Below, piece after piece: positions 45,872-53,720 of a stretch of 64,000 nucleotides of DNA. Both the position numbers and the translations under genes were made by a program. The stretch is taken from positions 470,863-534,862 of the forward strand of contig JAPLKG010000008.1 in assembly GCA_026388185.1 (NCBI GenBank). The letters run 5' to 3'. The DNA is from Candidatus Eisenbacteria bacterium (GTDB lineage: Bacteria; Eisenbacteria; RBG-16-71-46; JAFGJU01). The notes under the pieces are model-generated. The model saw only the letters and a program-made list of their open reading frames with translations. It did no database searches and was not told the DNA's origin. Position 1 is the first letter of the stretch, and each line of letters begins with the position of its first letter.

Positions 45872-46303
45872 TCATACGTTACCTATGAGGGCCAAGGATA
45901 AGAACCAGAACACCATGAACATGATGTAGAGGCCCTTGGTCGCACGAAACATGAGGTTCGATCTAGGTCTCTCCTCCATGGTGTTGTACTGGAGGAGCCT
46001 CTCCAGCTCCCGGGCCTTCTCCTGATAGTAACGAATGAGCTGTTCGAGGCGCCGCTCGTAGCCGAAGAAGACGAAGGTAACGCCCAGCCCGATCACTCTG
46101 AATGCGATGAGCACGGAGTGCGTGACACCCTTCTCCGGCGAAATAAGTCCGAAGGCCGCTGAAACCGCGGCCGCTGAGACGGCAAAGTAAACAGAGACCA
46201 TGACAAAGCGAAGAGAACTGTAGTGGCGAAGATAGAGATTCGCTTCCGTGTACTCTTGATCCCGATGAGGTTGGATGGGTGTGTTCTGGAGAGTGCCCGA
46301 CAT
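45872..46303 (-). CDS. Small membrane protein, first cassette
   Basis: 143 aa from ATG 46303, which has a strong GGGAGAA site; an in-frame ATG at 46342 lies outside the cassette core. Two central helices (VMVSVYFAVSAAAVSAAFGL and VLIAFRVIGLGVTFVFFG), a charged coiled coil (RRLEQLIRYYQEKARELERL) and a C-terminal helix (LYIMFMVFWFLSLALIG). I recognise no family. Its stop is eight bases from the attC. Confidence 0.65.
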   Translation of the reverse strand: MSGTLQNTPIQPHRDQEYTEANLYLRHYSSLRFVMVSVYFAVSAAAVSAAFGLISPEKGVTHSVLIAFRVIGLGVTFVFFGYERRLEQLIRYYQEKARELERLLQYNTMEERPRSNLMFRATKGLYIMFMVFWFLSLALIGNV

Positions 46304-46325
46304 GGTTTCTCCCGAGTCTGATGAA

Positions 46326-46332
46326 GCCCAAC
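46326..46332 (-). repeat. Lone integron core site GTTGGGC
   Basis: GTTGGGC on the minus strand fits GTTRRRY exactly and sits 22 bases before the first cassette gene, where a cassette boundary is expected. I found no matching R'' or L arms within 150 bases upstream. It could be an attI-like core or the remnant of a lost attC. Confidence 0.45.
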
Positions 46333-46633
46333 TACTGGTCATGCCGTTTCGAGATAAGTACCTTTAGAACGTCTTCTCTTCCGGATAACACTCACGGTTT
46401 AGTGGTCTCTATCTATCTCGGCCTTATGCACCTATGCTCAATTGTGAGAACTGCCTCGGTCTTATGCGGGTTCCGTCCATAACCGGGTGTTTTGTCGTAG
46501 AATTCAATCCGTGACGGTCCTGCCCGTTGCCTTTTCATTCTCGGTACACTCGCCGGTGAAGACGTGTATTTTGCCTGAGCGCGCAACTGTTGGTTCTGCC
46601 GCTGCCGATGGAGCAGTCGCGTTCAACCTTTGA

Positions 46634-46662
46634 AAGATATCACACAATGTACATCATGTCAA
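46634..46662 (-). promoter_or_regulatory. Candidate promoter reading into the cassette array
   Basis: Minus strand: TTGACA (plus 46657-46662), 17 bases, TATCTT (plus 46634-46639), about 330 bases before the first cassette gene. Position and direction are those of an integron Pc promoter, but no intI is present. Confidence 0.5.
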
Positions 46663-46744
46663 TCGTTTAATCAGCCTTCATGTTGGCATGTCACGTACAT
46701 GGTTTGGTCACTGTTTTCTCGCGTCACAGGCACAAAATAACAAG

Positions 46745-46773
46745 TTGATTTGTAGAGGCGCCGTAGCTATATT
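46745..46773 (+). promoter_or_regulatory. Candidate promoter for the L,D-transpeptidase
   Basis: TTGATT at 46745-46750, 17 bases, TATATT at 46768-46773. The coding start follows about 180 bases later. Confidence 0.4.
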
Positions 46774-46950
46774 GTCGTTCTGGTAGAGCCACGCTTCCAA
46801 CGGGACGAGTGCAAGAACTTGAAGAAAATGATGGCTCGGACGCTCAGCGCCTTACCGCTAGGCGGAAGCGTCAATCTTCTTGTCTGAGAACGCAGGTGGG
46901 GATCTGTGCGGCGGTCCGGCTGACGCACCAGGATTGGGGTATTACAGGAA

Positions 46951-48093
46951 TTGACTAGTGTGATTGAACGGCGTCAACGGCTGGGGTTTCTGATTCTCAC
47001 CGTTTTCCTTGCCTTGAACCTGTTATCTATTGGCATGGCTGCAGCGCCGGTCCCTCCAGCGGAGGCCGAACCGCCTGCATCGGTGGCGTCGCGACCACCG
47101 GCAGAGTCTCTACGGGGAGCGCCATCCTTCTCATGCACCAGCGCGACTGCAGTGTCACCTGAACCCGCAACGTCCCCAGCATCGCCGTCGTCGCCACCTC
47201 CTGAAAAGCCGCTTCGGCTGGTGCCACCCTCACCTCCTGCAACCCCGCCTTCCCCGGAGCTGTCCCCATGGGGAGCGCCGTCCTTCGTGCCATCGCCTCG
47301 CATTGCCGGTGAGGCGCAAACGTGCACCCTCGCGGTTGGGGAGGGGCTGTACGCCGTGTGTCGGCAGCGCGGGCTCTCGCACTCGGCTGTTGCCCGCGCC
47401 AACCGCATCGCCGATCCCAATATTGTGCAGTTGGGCAAGGTGCTGATCCTCCCCACTCGATACATCTTACCTGCGGTGCGAGACGAAGGGGTGGTCGTCA
47501 ATATCCCCGAGTACCGCCTTTACCTGTTCCGTGGGGGAGCGCTTCGCGCAGTCTATCCAATCGCAGTCGGCCTGCCGACGTGGCAGACGCCGTTGGGTTC
47601 CTTTACCGTGACTTGCAAGGTGAAAAACCCGGCCTGGTACATGCCGCCGGAGTTGGCGGAGCGCGAGCACGTCAAGCGTGAAATCATACCGGCTGGACCG
47701 GAGAATCCTCTGGGAGACTTCTGGATCGGGATTTCCTTGAAACACGTCGGAATCCACAGCACGAACTCTCCCATGACGGTGGGGCGCGCGCTGAGTCACG
47801 GGTGCATGCGCCTGTACCCCGAGCACCTCGATGTGCTGAGCACGGAGGTCACGGTTGGCGAATCAGGCGAGATTCTCTACTTGCCTGTGAAAGTCGCCCT
47901 TGAGGGAGACGATGTGTTGGTGGAGGTTCATCCCGACGTTTATGGTCTTGTGCCTAACCTTGGCAAGGCAGCCCAGGAACGTCTCAAGGCTCTCGGTGTG
48001 TGGGAAAGGGTGGACATTGCACTTCTCCGTCGCGCAATCTTCGAGGCCCGAGGCATCCCCGTTGCTGTCAACGTTTCCGCCAACACGCAGTAG
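46951..48093 (+). CDS. LysM and YkuD L,D-transpeptidase
   Basis: 380 aa. An N-terminal signal sequence (FLILTVFLALNLLSIGMAA), a long proline/serine-rich linker (about 30-125), one LysM peptidoglycan-binding motif (about 128-175), and a YkuD catalytic domain with HVGIHST and the SHGCMRL active site Cys. It forms 3-3 cross-links in peptidoglycan or attaches proteins to it. Starts TTG 46951 and GTG 46960 are both possible. Confidence 0.88.
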   Translation: MTSVIERRQRLGFLILTVFLALNLLSIGMAAAPVPPAEAEPPASVASRPPAESLRGAPSFSCTSATAVSPEPATSPASPSSPPPEKPLRLVPPSPPATPPSPELSPWGAPSFVPSPRIAGEAQTCTLAVGEGLYAVCRQRGLSHSAVARANRIADPNIVQLGKVLILPTRYILPAVRDEGVVVNIPEYRLYLFRGGALRAVYPIAVGLPTWQTPLGSFTVTCKVKNPAWYMPPELAEREHVKREIIPAGPENPLGDFWIGISLKHVGIHSTNSPMTVGRALSHGCMRLYPEHLDVLSTEVTVGESGEILYLPVKVALEGDDVLVEVHPDVYGLVPNLGKAAQERLKALGVWERVDIALLRRAIFEARGIPVAVNVSANTQ

Positions 48094-48237
48094 CTGATCT
48101 GCAGGGCGAGGTTGACAGTTCTGAATCTTCGCCTCTGCATCATCCACTTTCAGCGGACCCCGCCAGTGCGAGATTGGCGCGTCTCATTCCGACTCAAGAT
48201 GGCGCCGGCTAGCGGCACTCTTCTGTTGTTCGCTTCC

Positions 48238-48266
48238 TTGCAGACCAGATGCGCGTGTGCTATTAT
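48238..48266 (+). promoter_or_regulatory. Candidate promoter for the gcv operon
   Basis: TTGCAG at 48238-48243, 17 bases, TATTAT at 48261-48266, 95 bases before gcvT. The 267-base gap between ldt and gcvT contains nothing else I can identify; in particular I see no glycine riboswitch core. Confidence 0.5.
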
Positions 48267-48360
48267 GCTACGCGTGTTTTTGGTCGCCTACGCTAGGTCG
48301 CATGGCCGAGGTCAGGTAGTAATAACGGGTGCAGACGCAGGGCAATAACAGAGGACTTTC

Positions 48361-49458
48361 ATGGTTAAAGAGATTCCTCTCGTTCAGACGCACCGCGAGC
48401 TTGGGGCACGCCTCGTCGAGTTCGCCGGCTGGCTCATGCCGATACAGTACGCGGGGCTCGTGGAAGAGCACAAGGCCGTAAGGGAGGCCGTCGGCCTTTT
48501 CGACGTCTCCCTCATGGGGGAGATATGGTTTCGGGGCCCGAGCGGCGTAGAGGCTGCAGACCGGCTTGTCACAAATGACGTTTCCTCGCTCGAGCCAGGC
48601 GCTTCTCTTTACTCGCCGATGTGCAATGAGCGCGGCGGGATCGTCGACGACGTCCTCGTCTACAGGGTGGGGGAAGACGTTCTCTTTGTCGTGAACGCCT
48701 CCAACACGGACAAGGATTTCGAGTGGATCCGTTCCCACTGCGATAAAGCCGTGCGGATCGAGAATCTCTCCGCCGAGACCGTTCAATTGGCCTTGCAGGG
48801 GCCCAAGACGGAGGAGGTTCTTGCGACGGTGGGGCTCGGCGGACTGGCGTCTGTCGGACACAACAGGCTCACGAACGTGAACTTCCAGGGGAAGGACGTG
48901 CTTGTTGCGAGGACAGGCTACACCGGCGAGGATGGATTCGAGTTCTATTACAAGAGAAATGGCGCTGACAGGATTTGGAAGGCGCTCTTCGATGCCGGGA
49001 GCCCCCTCGGGTTAAAGCCGATTGGATTGGGCGCGAGAGATACGCTCAGGCTCGAGATGGGATACTGTCTCTACGGGAATGATATTGATGATGCTACCAC
49101 TCCTCTCGAAGCAGGACTGGGGTGGACGGTCAAGCTTGGCAAGGCGGGCTTCATCGGAAAGGAAGCTCTTGTCGGGGAGAAGGCGAGCGGCCTCAAGAGA
49201 AAGCTCGTGGGGATGGAGATGCTGGAGAATGCGATTCCGCGCAAGGGCTGCCCCGTGGCAACCGATCCCGGGGCCAGAGAGATAGGCGTCGTGACGAGCG
49301 GGACATTCTCGCCGTCTCTCCACAAGGGACTTGCGATGGGATACGTACCGCCGGAGAAGTCCATCGTTGGAACGGAGCTATCCATTCTTGTGCGCGGAAA
49401 GGAATGCAAGGCGCGCGTCACGAAGCTGCCTTTCTACAAGTGTGGCAGTCGGAAATAA
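48361..49458 (+). CDS. gcvT: Glycine cleavage system T protein (aminomethyltransferase)
   Basis: 365 aa, full length. GcvT moves the aminomethyl carbon from the lipoyl arm of GcvH to tetrahydrofolate and releases ammonia. VEFAGWLMPIQY, LFDVSLMGEI, ARTGYTGEDGFEFY and the C-terminal barrel ending in RVTKLPFYK are typical. It is first gene of gcvT-gcvH-gcvPA-gcvPB. Confidence 0.95.
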   Translation: MVKEIPLVQTHRELGARLVEFAGWLMPIQYAGLVEEHKAVREAVGLFDVSLMGEIWFRGPSGVEAADRLVTNDVSSLEPGASLYSPMCNERGGIVDDVLVYRVGEDVLFVVNASNTDKDFEWIRSHCDKAVRIENLSAETVQLALQGPKTEEVLATVGLGGLASVGHNRLTNVNFQGKDVLVARTGYTGEDGFEFYYKRNGADRIWKALFDAGSPLGLKPIGLGARDTLRLEMGYCLYGNDIDDATTPLEAGLGWTVKLGKAGFIGKEALVGEKASGLKRKLVGMEMLENAIPRKGCPVATDPGAREIGVVTSGTFSPSLHKGLAMGYVPPEKSIVGTELSILVRGKECKARVTKLPFYKCGSRK

Positions 49459-49482
49459 CAACAGATAAGAGCGAGGAGAGAA

Positions 49483-49863
49483 ATGGTACCGGAGAACCTC
49501 AAATACACTGACCAGCATGAGTGGGTGCGCGTTGAAGGTGATACGGCGGTGGTCGGCATCACCGATTACGCGCAAGGCGAGCTCGGAGACATCGTGTACG
49601 TGGAGCTTCCGCTAGTGGGTTCATCCACCGCGGTCAAGAAGGCCTTCGGCGTCGTCGAGGCCGTGAAGACGGTCAGCGATCTTTACGCTCCTGTCTCGGG
49701 CCAAGTGACGGCCGTCAATGAAGGGCTCGCGACCGATGCTGTGGTAGTGAACAAGAGCCCTTACGACGAGGGCTGGATGATAAAGATCAAGATGTCTAAT
49801 CCTTCCGACGTTGATTCTCTCTTGAGCCCCGCCGAGTATAAGAAGCTTATAGGGAAGGAATAG
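49483..49863 (+). CDS. gcvH: Glycine cleavage system H protein
   Basis: 126 aa. The lipoyl carrier that shuttles intermediates between P, T and L proteins. The lipoylated lysine is Lys62 in VEAVKTV; TDQHEWVRVEG and GITDYAQGELGD are also characteristic. GAGGAG precedes the ATG. Confidence 0.96.
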   Translation: MVPENLKYTDQHEWVRVEGDTAVVGITDYAQGELGDIVYVELPLVGSSTAVKKAFGVVEAVKTVSDLYAPVSGQVTAVNEGLATDAVVVNKSPYDEGWMIKIKMSNPSDVDSLLSPAEYKKLIGKE

Positions 49864-49954
49864 ACAAATAGGAGCCGAGTACTGGCGGGCAGGCGGGGAA
49901 GTACAAATAGTTGGAACGGGCCCGGAATAGGTGACGAACGGGCGAGGATTCGTG

Positions 49955-51421
49955 ATGGCGACTTACGTGGGCCGAAGCGAGAACGAAAGACAGGAGATGT
50001 TGCGCACCGTCGGAGTGCGGGCGCTCGAGGATCTCTTGAGCTCTGTGCCTCCTGCTATCAGAGGGAAGGCACGAATTGCCCTTGAGGACGGCCTTTCCGA
50101 ATTCGACATGGCGGCGTCCATGTCGGAGCTTGCTTCAGAGAACGCTTCTTCGCGCGGCGCGGTCTGTTTTGCGGGCGCGGGCGTGTACGATCATTTTGTC
50201 CCGGCCGCGGTCCGGCAGTTGCTTCTGAGAAGTGAATTCTACACGTGCTACACGCCGTATCAGGCCGAGGTGAGCCAGGGCACGCTTCAGGCGATATTCG
50301 AGTTTCAGTCGTTGATGTGCAGGCTCACGGGAATGGACGTGTGCAACGCGTCCATGTACGACGCGGCGACTGCTCTGGCCGAAGCCGCCCTCCTCGCAGT
50401 CAACGCGACGGAAAAGAGGAGAGTCCTCGTTTCTGCGGGTGTTCACCCGAACTACAGAAAGGTGCTCAGCACTTATTGCGCTGCCGCCAAGATTGAAGTC
50501 GAGGAAATCCCTTTGGACGGCGGTACTACTGATGTCACTAAATTGGCGGCGGCCCTGGAAGAGGTCGCACCGAGAGGAGCCGCCCTCGAAGGAGGAGCAG
50601 CCCCGAAACAGGGAGCACCCCCAACACACGGAGCGGCTCTGAAAGGTGGAGTCGCCTGCTTCATACATCAGCAGCCAAATTTCTACGGCGTGGTGGAGGA
50701 CACGAGCCGGTTGGGGGAAGTGCTATCCGGAAATCCTGCCTTGCTTGTGTCCTGCGTGGATCCGCTTTCGCTTTCGGTCCTGGAGCCGCCTGGGAGCTAC
50801 GGTGCTGACGTGGTCGTGGGGGAGGGGCAGGCGTTAGGGAGCGCGATGAATTTCGGGGGGCCTCTGGTTGGCTTTTTTGCGTCGCGCAGTGAATACGTGA
50901 GGCGCCTACCTGGGCGCATCGTGGGAATGACGACCGACAATTCCGGAAGGCGCGGCTTCGTTCTCACACTTCAGACGAGAGAGCAACACATAAGACGTGC
51001 CAAGGCGACGTCCAACATCTGTACTAACGAAGCTCTGGTAGCGCTCACCGCCACCATCTACTTGGCTCTGGTGGGCGAGAGAGGACTCAAGGAATTGGCG
51101 TCGCAATGCCTGGCAAAGAGTCACTACGCGGCGGAGAAACTAGCGGGCCTTGACGGATTCTCTCTCGCGTTCGAACAGCCGTTCTTCAAAGAGTTTGTTC
51201 TGAGGTGCCCGGTTCCGGCGGAGGCTCTGGTCGAGGGGGTTCTCTCGAAGGGTATGCTGGCCGGCGTGCCGCTTTCTCGTTTTTCGGATAACGAGAAGCT
51301 TCTTCTCGTGGCAGTGACCGAGAAGAGAACAAAGAAGGAGATCGATGGTCTCTGCACAGCCGTGGATGAAGTAGCGAAGGGGCTCCGGCTGAGTGGGGGG
51401 AGTAAGTCCAAACATGGATAA
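49955..51421 (+). CDS. gcvPA: Glycine dehydrogenase (decarboxylating) subunit 1
   Basis: 488 aa from ATG 49955 (GAGG upstream; GTG 49931 is less likely). N-terminal half of the two-subunit P protein. YTPYQAEVSQGTLQAIFEFQ and ICTNEALVAL are family blocks. An alanine/glycine/proline-rich insert (about nt 50575-50650; GAALEGGAAPKQGAPPTHGA) is unusual and probably an exposed loop. Its last bases overlap gcvPB. Confidence 0.93.
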   Translation: MATYVGRSENERQEMLRTVGVRALEDLLSSVPPAIRGKARIALEDGLSEFDMAASMSELASENASSRGAVCFAGAGVYDHFVPAAVRQLLLRSEFYTCYTPYQAEVSQGTLQAIFEFQSLMCRLTGMDVCNASMYDAATALAEAALLAVNATEKRRVLVSAGVHPNYRKVLSTYCAAAKIEVEEIPLDGGTTDVTKLAAALEEVAPRGAALEGGAAPKQGAPPTHGAALKGGVACFIHQQPNFYGVVEDTSRLGEVLSGNPALLVSCVDPLSLSVLEPPGSYGADVVVGEGQALGSAMNFGGPLVGFFASRSEYVRRLPGRIVGMTTDNSGRRGFVLTLQTREQHIRRAKATSNICTNEALVALTATIYLALVGERGLKELASQCLAKSHYAAEKLAGLDGFSLAFEQPFFKEFVLRCPVPAEALVEGVLSKGMLAGVPLSRFSDNEKLLLVAVTEKRTKKEIDGLCTAVDEVAKGLRLSGGSKSKHG

Positions 51422-52895
51422 AGACAAGTGTTGCGAAACCGCTGCACAGCCGCGCGTCGTGGAGCCTCTCGTTTTTGAGCTTCACTGCGAGGGGCACAAC
51501 TCGTTCTCGCCTCCGCGGCTTGATGTGCCGAGTGCCGCCATTGCAGATTTGATACCTCACCATCTCCTGCGCAATAAGGGTGCCGAACTGCCCGAAGTCA
51601 GCGAGCCTGAGGTCGTGAGACATTTCACGAGGCTCTCCTCACTGAACTACCACGTGGACAAGGGCATGTATCCTCTCGGTTCGTGCACGATGAAATACAA
51701 TCCGAAGGTGAACGAGGAAGTCGCTGCTCTGCCTGGGTTCAAGGACCTCCATCCGCTCTGTCCTCCGGCGGCAGCGCAGGGAGCGCTACGGCTCATGCAT
51801 CTTCTTGCGGACGCTCTTTGCAGGATAACCGGCATGAGAGAGTTCTGTCTCCACCCTGCCGCAGGAGCGCACGGCGAGCTTACCGGAATGATGATCGCGG
51901 CGGCCTATCATCGCGACAAGAAAAACCGGAAGGACACGGTCCTCATACCCGACTCCGCGCACGGCACCAACCCGGCCAGCGTCAATCTCGCCGGATTCAA
52001 GGTCGTGGAGGTGAAATCCGGTAAGAATGGCTGCGTAAACGCCGAATCCCTGAAAGCGGTCATGGGTGACAACGTGGCCGCCTTGATGCTCACAAATCCG
52101 AACACGCTGGGTCTTTTCGAAGAAGACGTGCTTGAGCTGGCGCAGATTGTTCACTCCGTGGACGGCCTCATGTATCTTGACGGCGCAAACATGAATGCTC
52201 TGATGGGCGTGGCGAAGCCGGCGGACATGGGCTTTGACATAATGCACTTGAACCTCCACAAGACTTTTTCCACGCCTCACGGTGGTGGAGGGCCTGGCTC
52301 CGGGCCGGTCGGCGTGAGCGAGAAGTTGCGAGCGTTTCTCCCCGTGCCTCGGATAGTAGGGGAAGAGACCAGCTTTACCCTCGACTACGACGCGCCGAAG
52401 AGCATCGGGATGATACACAGCTTCTACGGGAATTTCGCCGTGATGGTCAAGGCCTACGCGTACATACTTTCGCTGGGCGGAAAGGGGCTCGAGGAAGTGT
52501 CGAGGGAAGCGATCCTCAACGCAAACTATCTTAAGGCGCTTCTTTCGCCGTACTTGGACGTTCCATACGACAAACCCTGCATGCACGAATTCGTGCTGTC
52601 CGGGAAGAGGCAGAAGGCGTTGGGCGTGAGGACTCTCGACATTGCGAAGAGGCTCCTGGACCTTGGGTTTCACGCTCCTACCGTCTATTTCCCGCTCATC
52701 GTCGAAGAAGCCCTGATGATAGAGCCGACGGAGACCGAGACCAAGCGAGAGCTGGATAGGTTCGCTGGCGCCATGAGGACGATCGTCGAGGAGGTGGAAA
52801 AGAATCCCGACCTGGTGAAACAGGCGCCTTCCACCACGCCTGTCGGCAGACTCGATGAGGGTAAGGCGGCGCGCGAGCTGAGGCTCAAGTGGTGA
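51414..52895 (+). CDS. gcvPB: Glycine dehydrogenase (decarboxylating) subunit 2
   Basis: 493 aa from ATG 51414 (GGGGGGAG upstream), overlapping gcvPA by eight bases. The PLP-bearing half of the P protein: the Schiff-base lysine is Lys283 in NLHKTFSTPHGGGGPG. YPLGSCTMKYNPK and DSAHGTNPASV are also conserved. It decarboxylates glycine and loads GcvH. The L protein gene is not in the window. Confidence 0.95.
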   Translation: MDKDKCCETAAQPRVVEPLVFELHCEGHNSFSPPRLDVPSAAIADLIPHHLLRNKGAELPEVSEPEVVRHFTRLSSLNYHVDKGMYPLGSCTMKYNPKVNEEVAALPGFKDLHPLCPPAAAQGALRLMHLLADALCRITGMREFCLHPAAGAHGELTGMMIAAAYHRDKKNRKDTVLIPDSAHGTNPASVNLAGFKVVEVKSGKNGCVNAESLKAVMGDNVAALMLTNPNTLGLFEEDVLELAQIVHSVDGLMYLDGANMNALMGVAKPADMGFDIMHLNLHKTFSTPHGGGGPGSGPVGVSEKLRAFLPVPRIVGEETSFTLDYDAPKSIGMIHSFYGNFAVMVKAYAYILSLGGKGLEEVSREAILNANYLKALLSPYLDVPYDKPCMHEFVLSGKRQKALGVRTLDIAKRLLDLGFHAPTVYFPLIVEEALMIEPTETETKRELDRFAGAMRTIVEEVEKNPDLVKQAPSTTPVGRLDEGKAARELRLKW

Positions 52896-53353
52896 CGGAA
52901 TCCCCTGGTGCTTTCCCTGAGAAGTTGACCTGGTCCGTGAGACCGTGTACAATGGACCGAAAACGATGCGCGTGGGTGATAGCAGTCATCGTGCTGTTCG
53001 GTATCGGGGTCGTTCTTGTTCTGGGCGACCTCTTTGTTGCGGCGCTGTCAGTCGTCGTGCTCTTTGGCTCTCTGCACAGCTACTTCTTCACGGCATCGTA
53101 TTCGCTCAGCAATGAAGGCGTAGAAATAAAAGGTCCCTTCGGTACGCAGAAAAGGGAATGGGGCCGCTTCAAGAGCTTCTGGGTCGACGCCAACGGCCTA
53201 AGTTTGAGCCCGTTCACCAAGCGTTCGTGGCTCGAGCACTACAGGGGGATGAGGTTACTTTTCGGCCCTAACAGGGACGAAGTGGTGGAGTTCGTGACCA
53301 GGATAATGGGGAAGGAAGCTCGTCGTGGACAAAGGGTTACACCAGTTCCTTAA
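52889..53353 (+). CDS. Small membrane protein with PH-like domain
   Basis: Up to 154 aa. Two close hydrophobic helices (AWVIAVIVLFGIGVVLVLGD and VAALSVVVLFGSLHSYFF) are followed by YSLSNEGVEIKGPFGTQKREW, a pattern seen in bacterial PH-like membrane proteins. GTG 52889 overlaps the gcvPB stop; ATG 52952 is an equally plausible start just before the first helix. It overlaps the next gene by 29 bases. Confidence 0.65.
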   Translation: MVTESPGAFPEKLTWSVRPCTMDRKRCAWVIAVIVLFGIGVVLVLGDLFVAALSVVVLFGSLHSYFFTASYSLSNEGVEIKGPFGTQKREWGRFKSFWVDANGLSLSPFTKRSWLEHYRGMRLLFGPNRDEVVEFVTRIMGKEARRGQRVTPVP

Positions 53354-53720
53354 AGAAGACCTTAAAGGAGATTTCAAGGACGACGAGGCAATACTCGACA
53401 CCGTAGCCACCAAGATCACCCGAAGGGGGTTGGGCGTGGCCGCGATATTCTTTCTTGAATCCTCGAAGCCTTTGAGCTTTCTGGGGAGTCAGGTTCTGGT
53501 GTTCTTTGAGCCGTTCGTTAAGACTTTTTTCCAGGTCAAGAACTACGAACGATTCTGTCTTCTCCTGGAAAACAGGGAGAACGTCGAGAAGCTCATTCAG
53601 AAAATCGAGGATCAGGAAGAGAAGTTGAGCGAGGAGAAGAGGGAGGAGAAGAGGGTGAAGAAGGAGCAGAAAAGGGAGAAGACGAGGGAGAAGAAAGAGC
53701 ATGAGCATTCCAAGTCCTGA
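53325..53720 (+). CDS. Conserved-looking 131-aa protein of unknown function
   Basis: GTG 53325 start. The N-terminal part has a compact block (GLGVAAIFFLESSKPLSFLG, then SQVLVFFEPFVKTFF) and ENRENVEKLIQKIE. The last 40 residues are a Lys/Glu coiled coil. It is locked between overlapping neighbours (29 bases upstream, 20 downstream), so it is probably part of the GlmL-like unit. No function assigned. Confidence 0.65.
   Translation: MDKGLHQFLKEDLKGDFKDDEAILDTVATKITRRGLGVAAIFFLESSKPLSFLGSQVLVFFEPFVKTFFQVKNYERFCLLLENRENVEKLIQKIEDQEEKLSEEKREEKRVKKEQKREKTREKKEHEHSKS

Larger units (their letters stand above)
34655..46332 (-). mobile_element. Integron cassette array without integrase (CALIN-like)
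   Basis: All native genes here lie on the minus strand, opposite to the flanking genes. Each gene or gene pair is followed by an attC-like site. Going 5' to 3' on the minus strand, sites are at 45777-45864, 44656-44716, 43594-43652, 42237-42300, 41315-41375, 40534-40590, 39480-39547, 38671-38718 and 34704-34747. Most have AAC-type R'' and GTT-type R' boxes and L arms with one extra base on the 5' side, which is the known orientation mark of attC. A lone GTTGGGC core (plus 46326-46332) precedes the first gene. No intI gene is in the window. An IS3-family element sits in the last cassette. Confidence 0.8.
46343..46950. other. 608-base gap between the array and ldt
   Basis: No credible gene or intI remnant in either direction. 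It holds a minus-strand promoter facing the array (46634-46662) and a plus-strand promoter facing the transpeptidase (46745-46773). The sequence is more AT-rich than the core genes. Confidence 0.5.

Noticed and set aside
46343-46950. Remnant of an integron integrase gene
   Set aside because: No open frame or tyrosine-recombinase motif on either strand.
48094-48360. Glycine riboswitch upstream of gcvT
   Set aside because: I searched by eye for the conserved aptamer cores and saw none; only a promoter-like pair is present.
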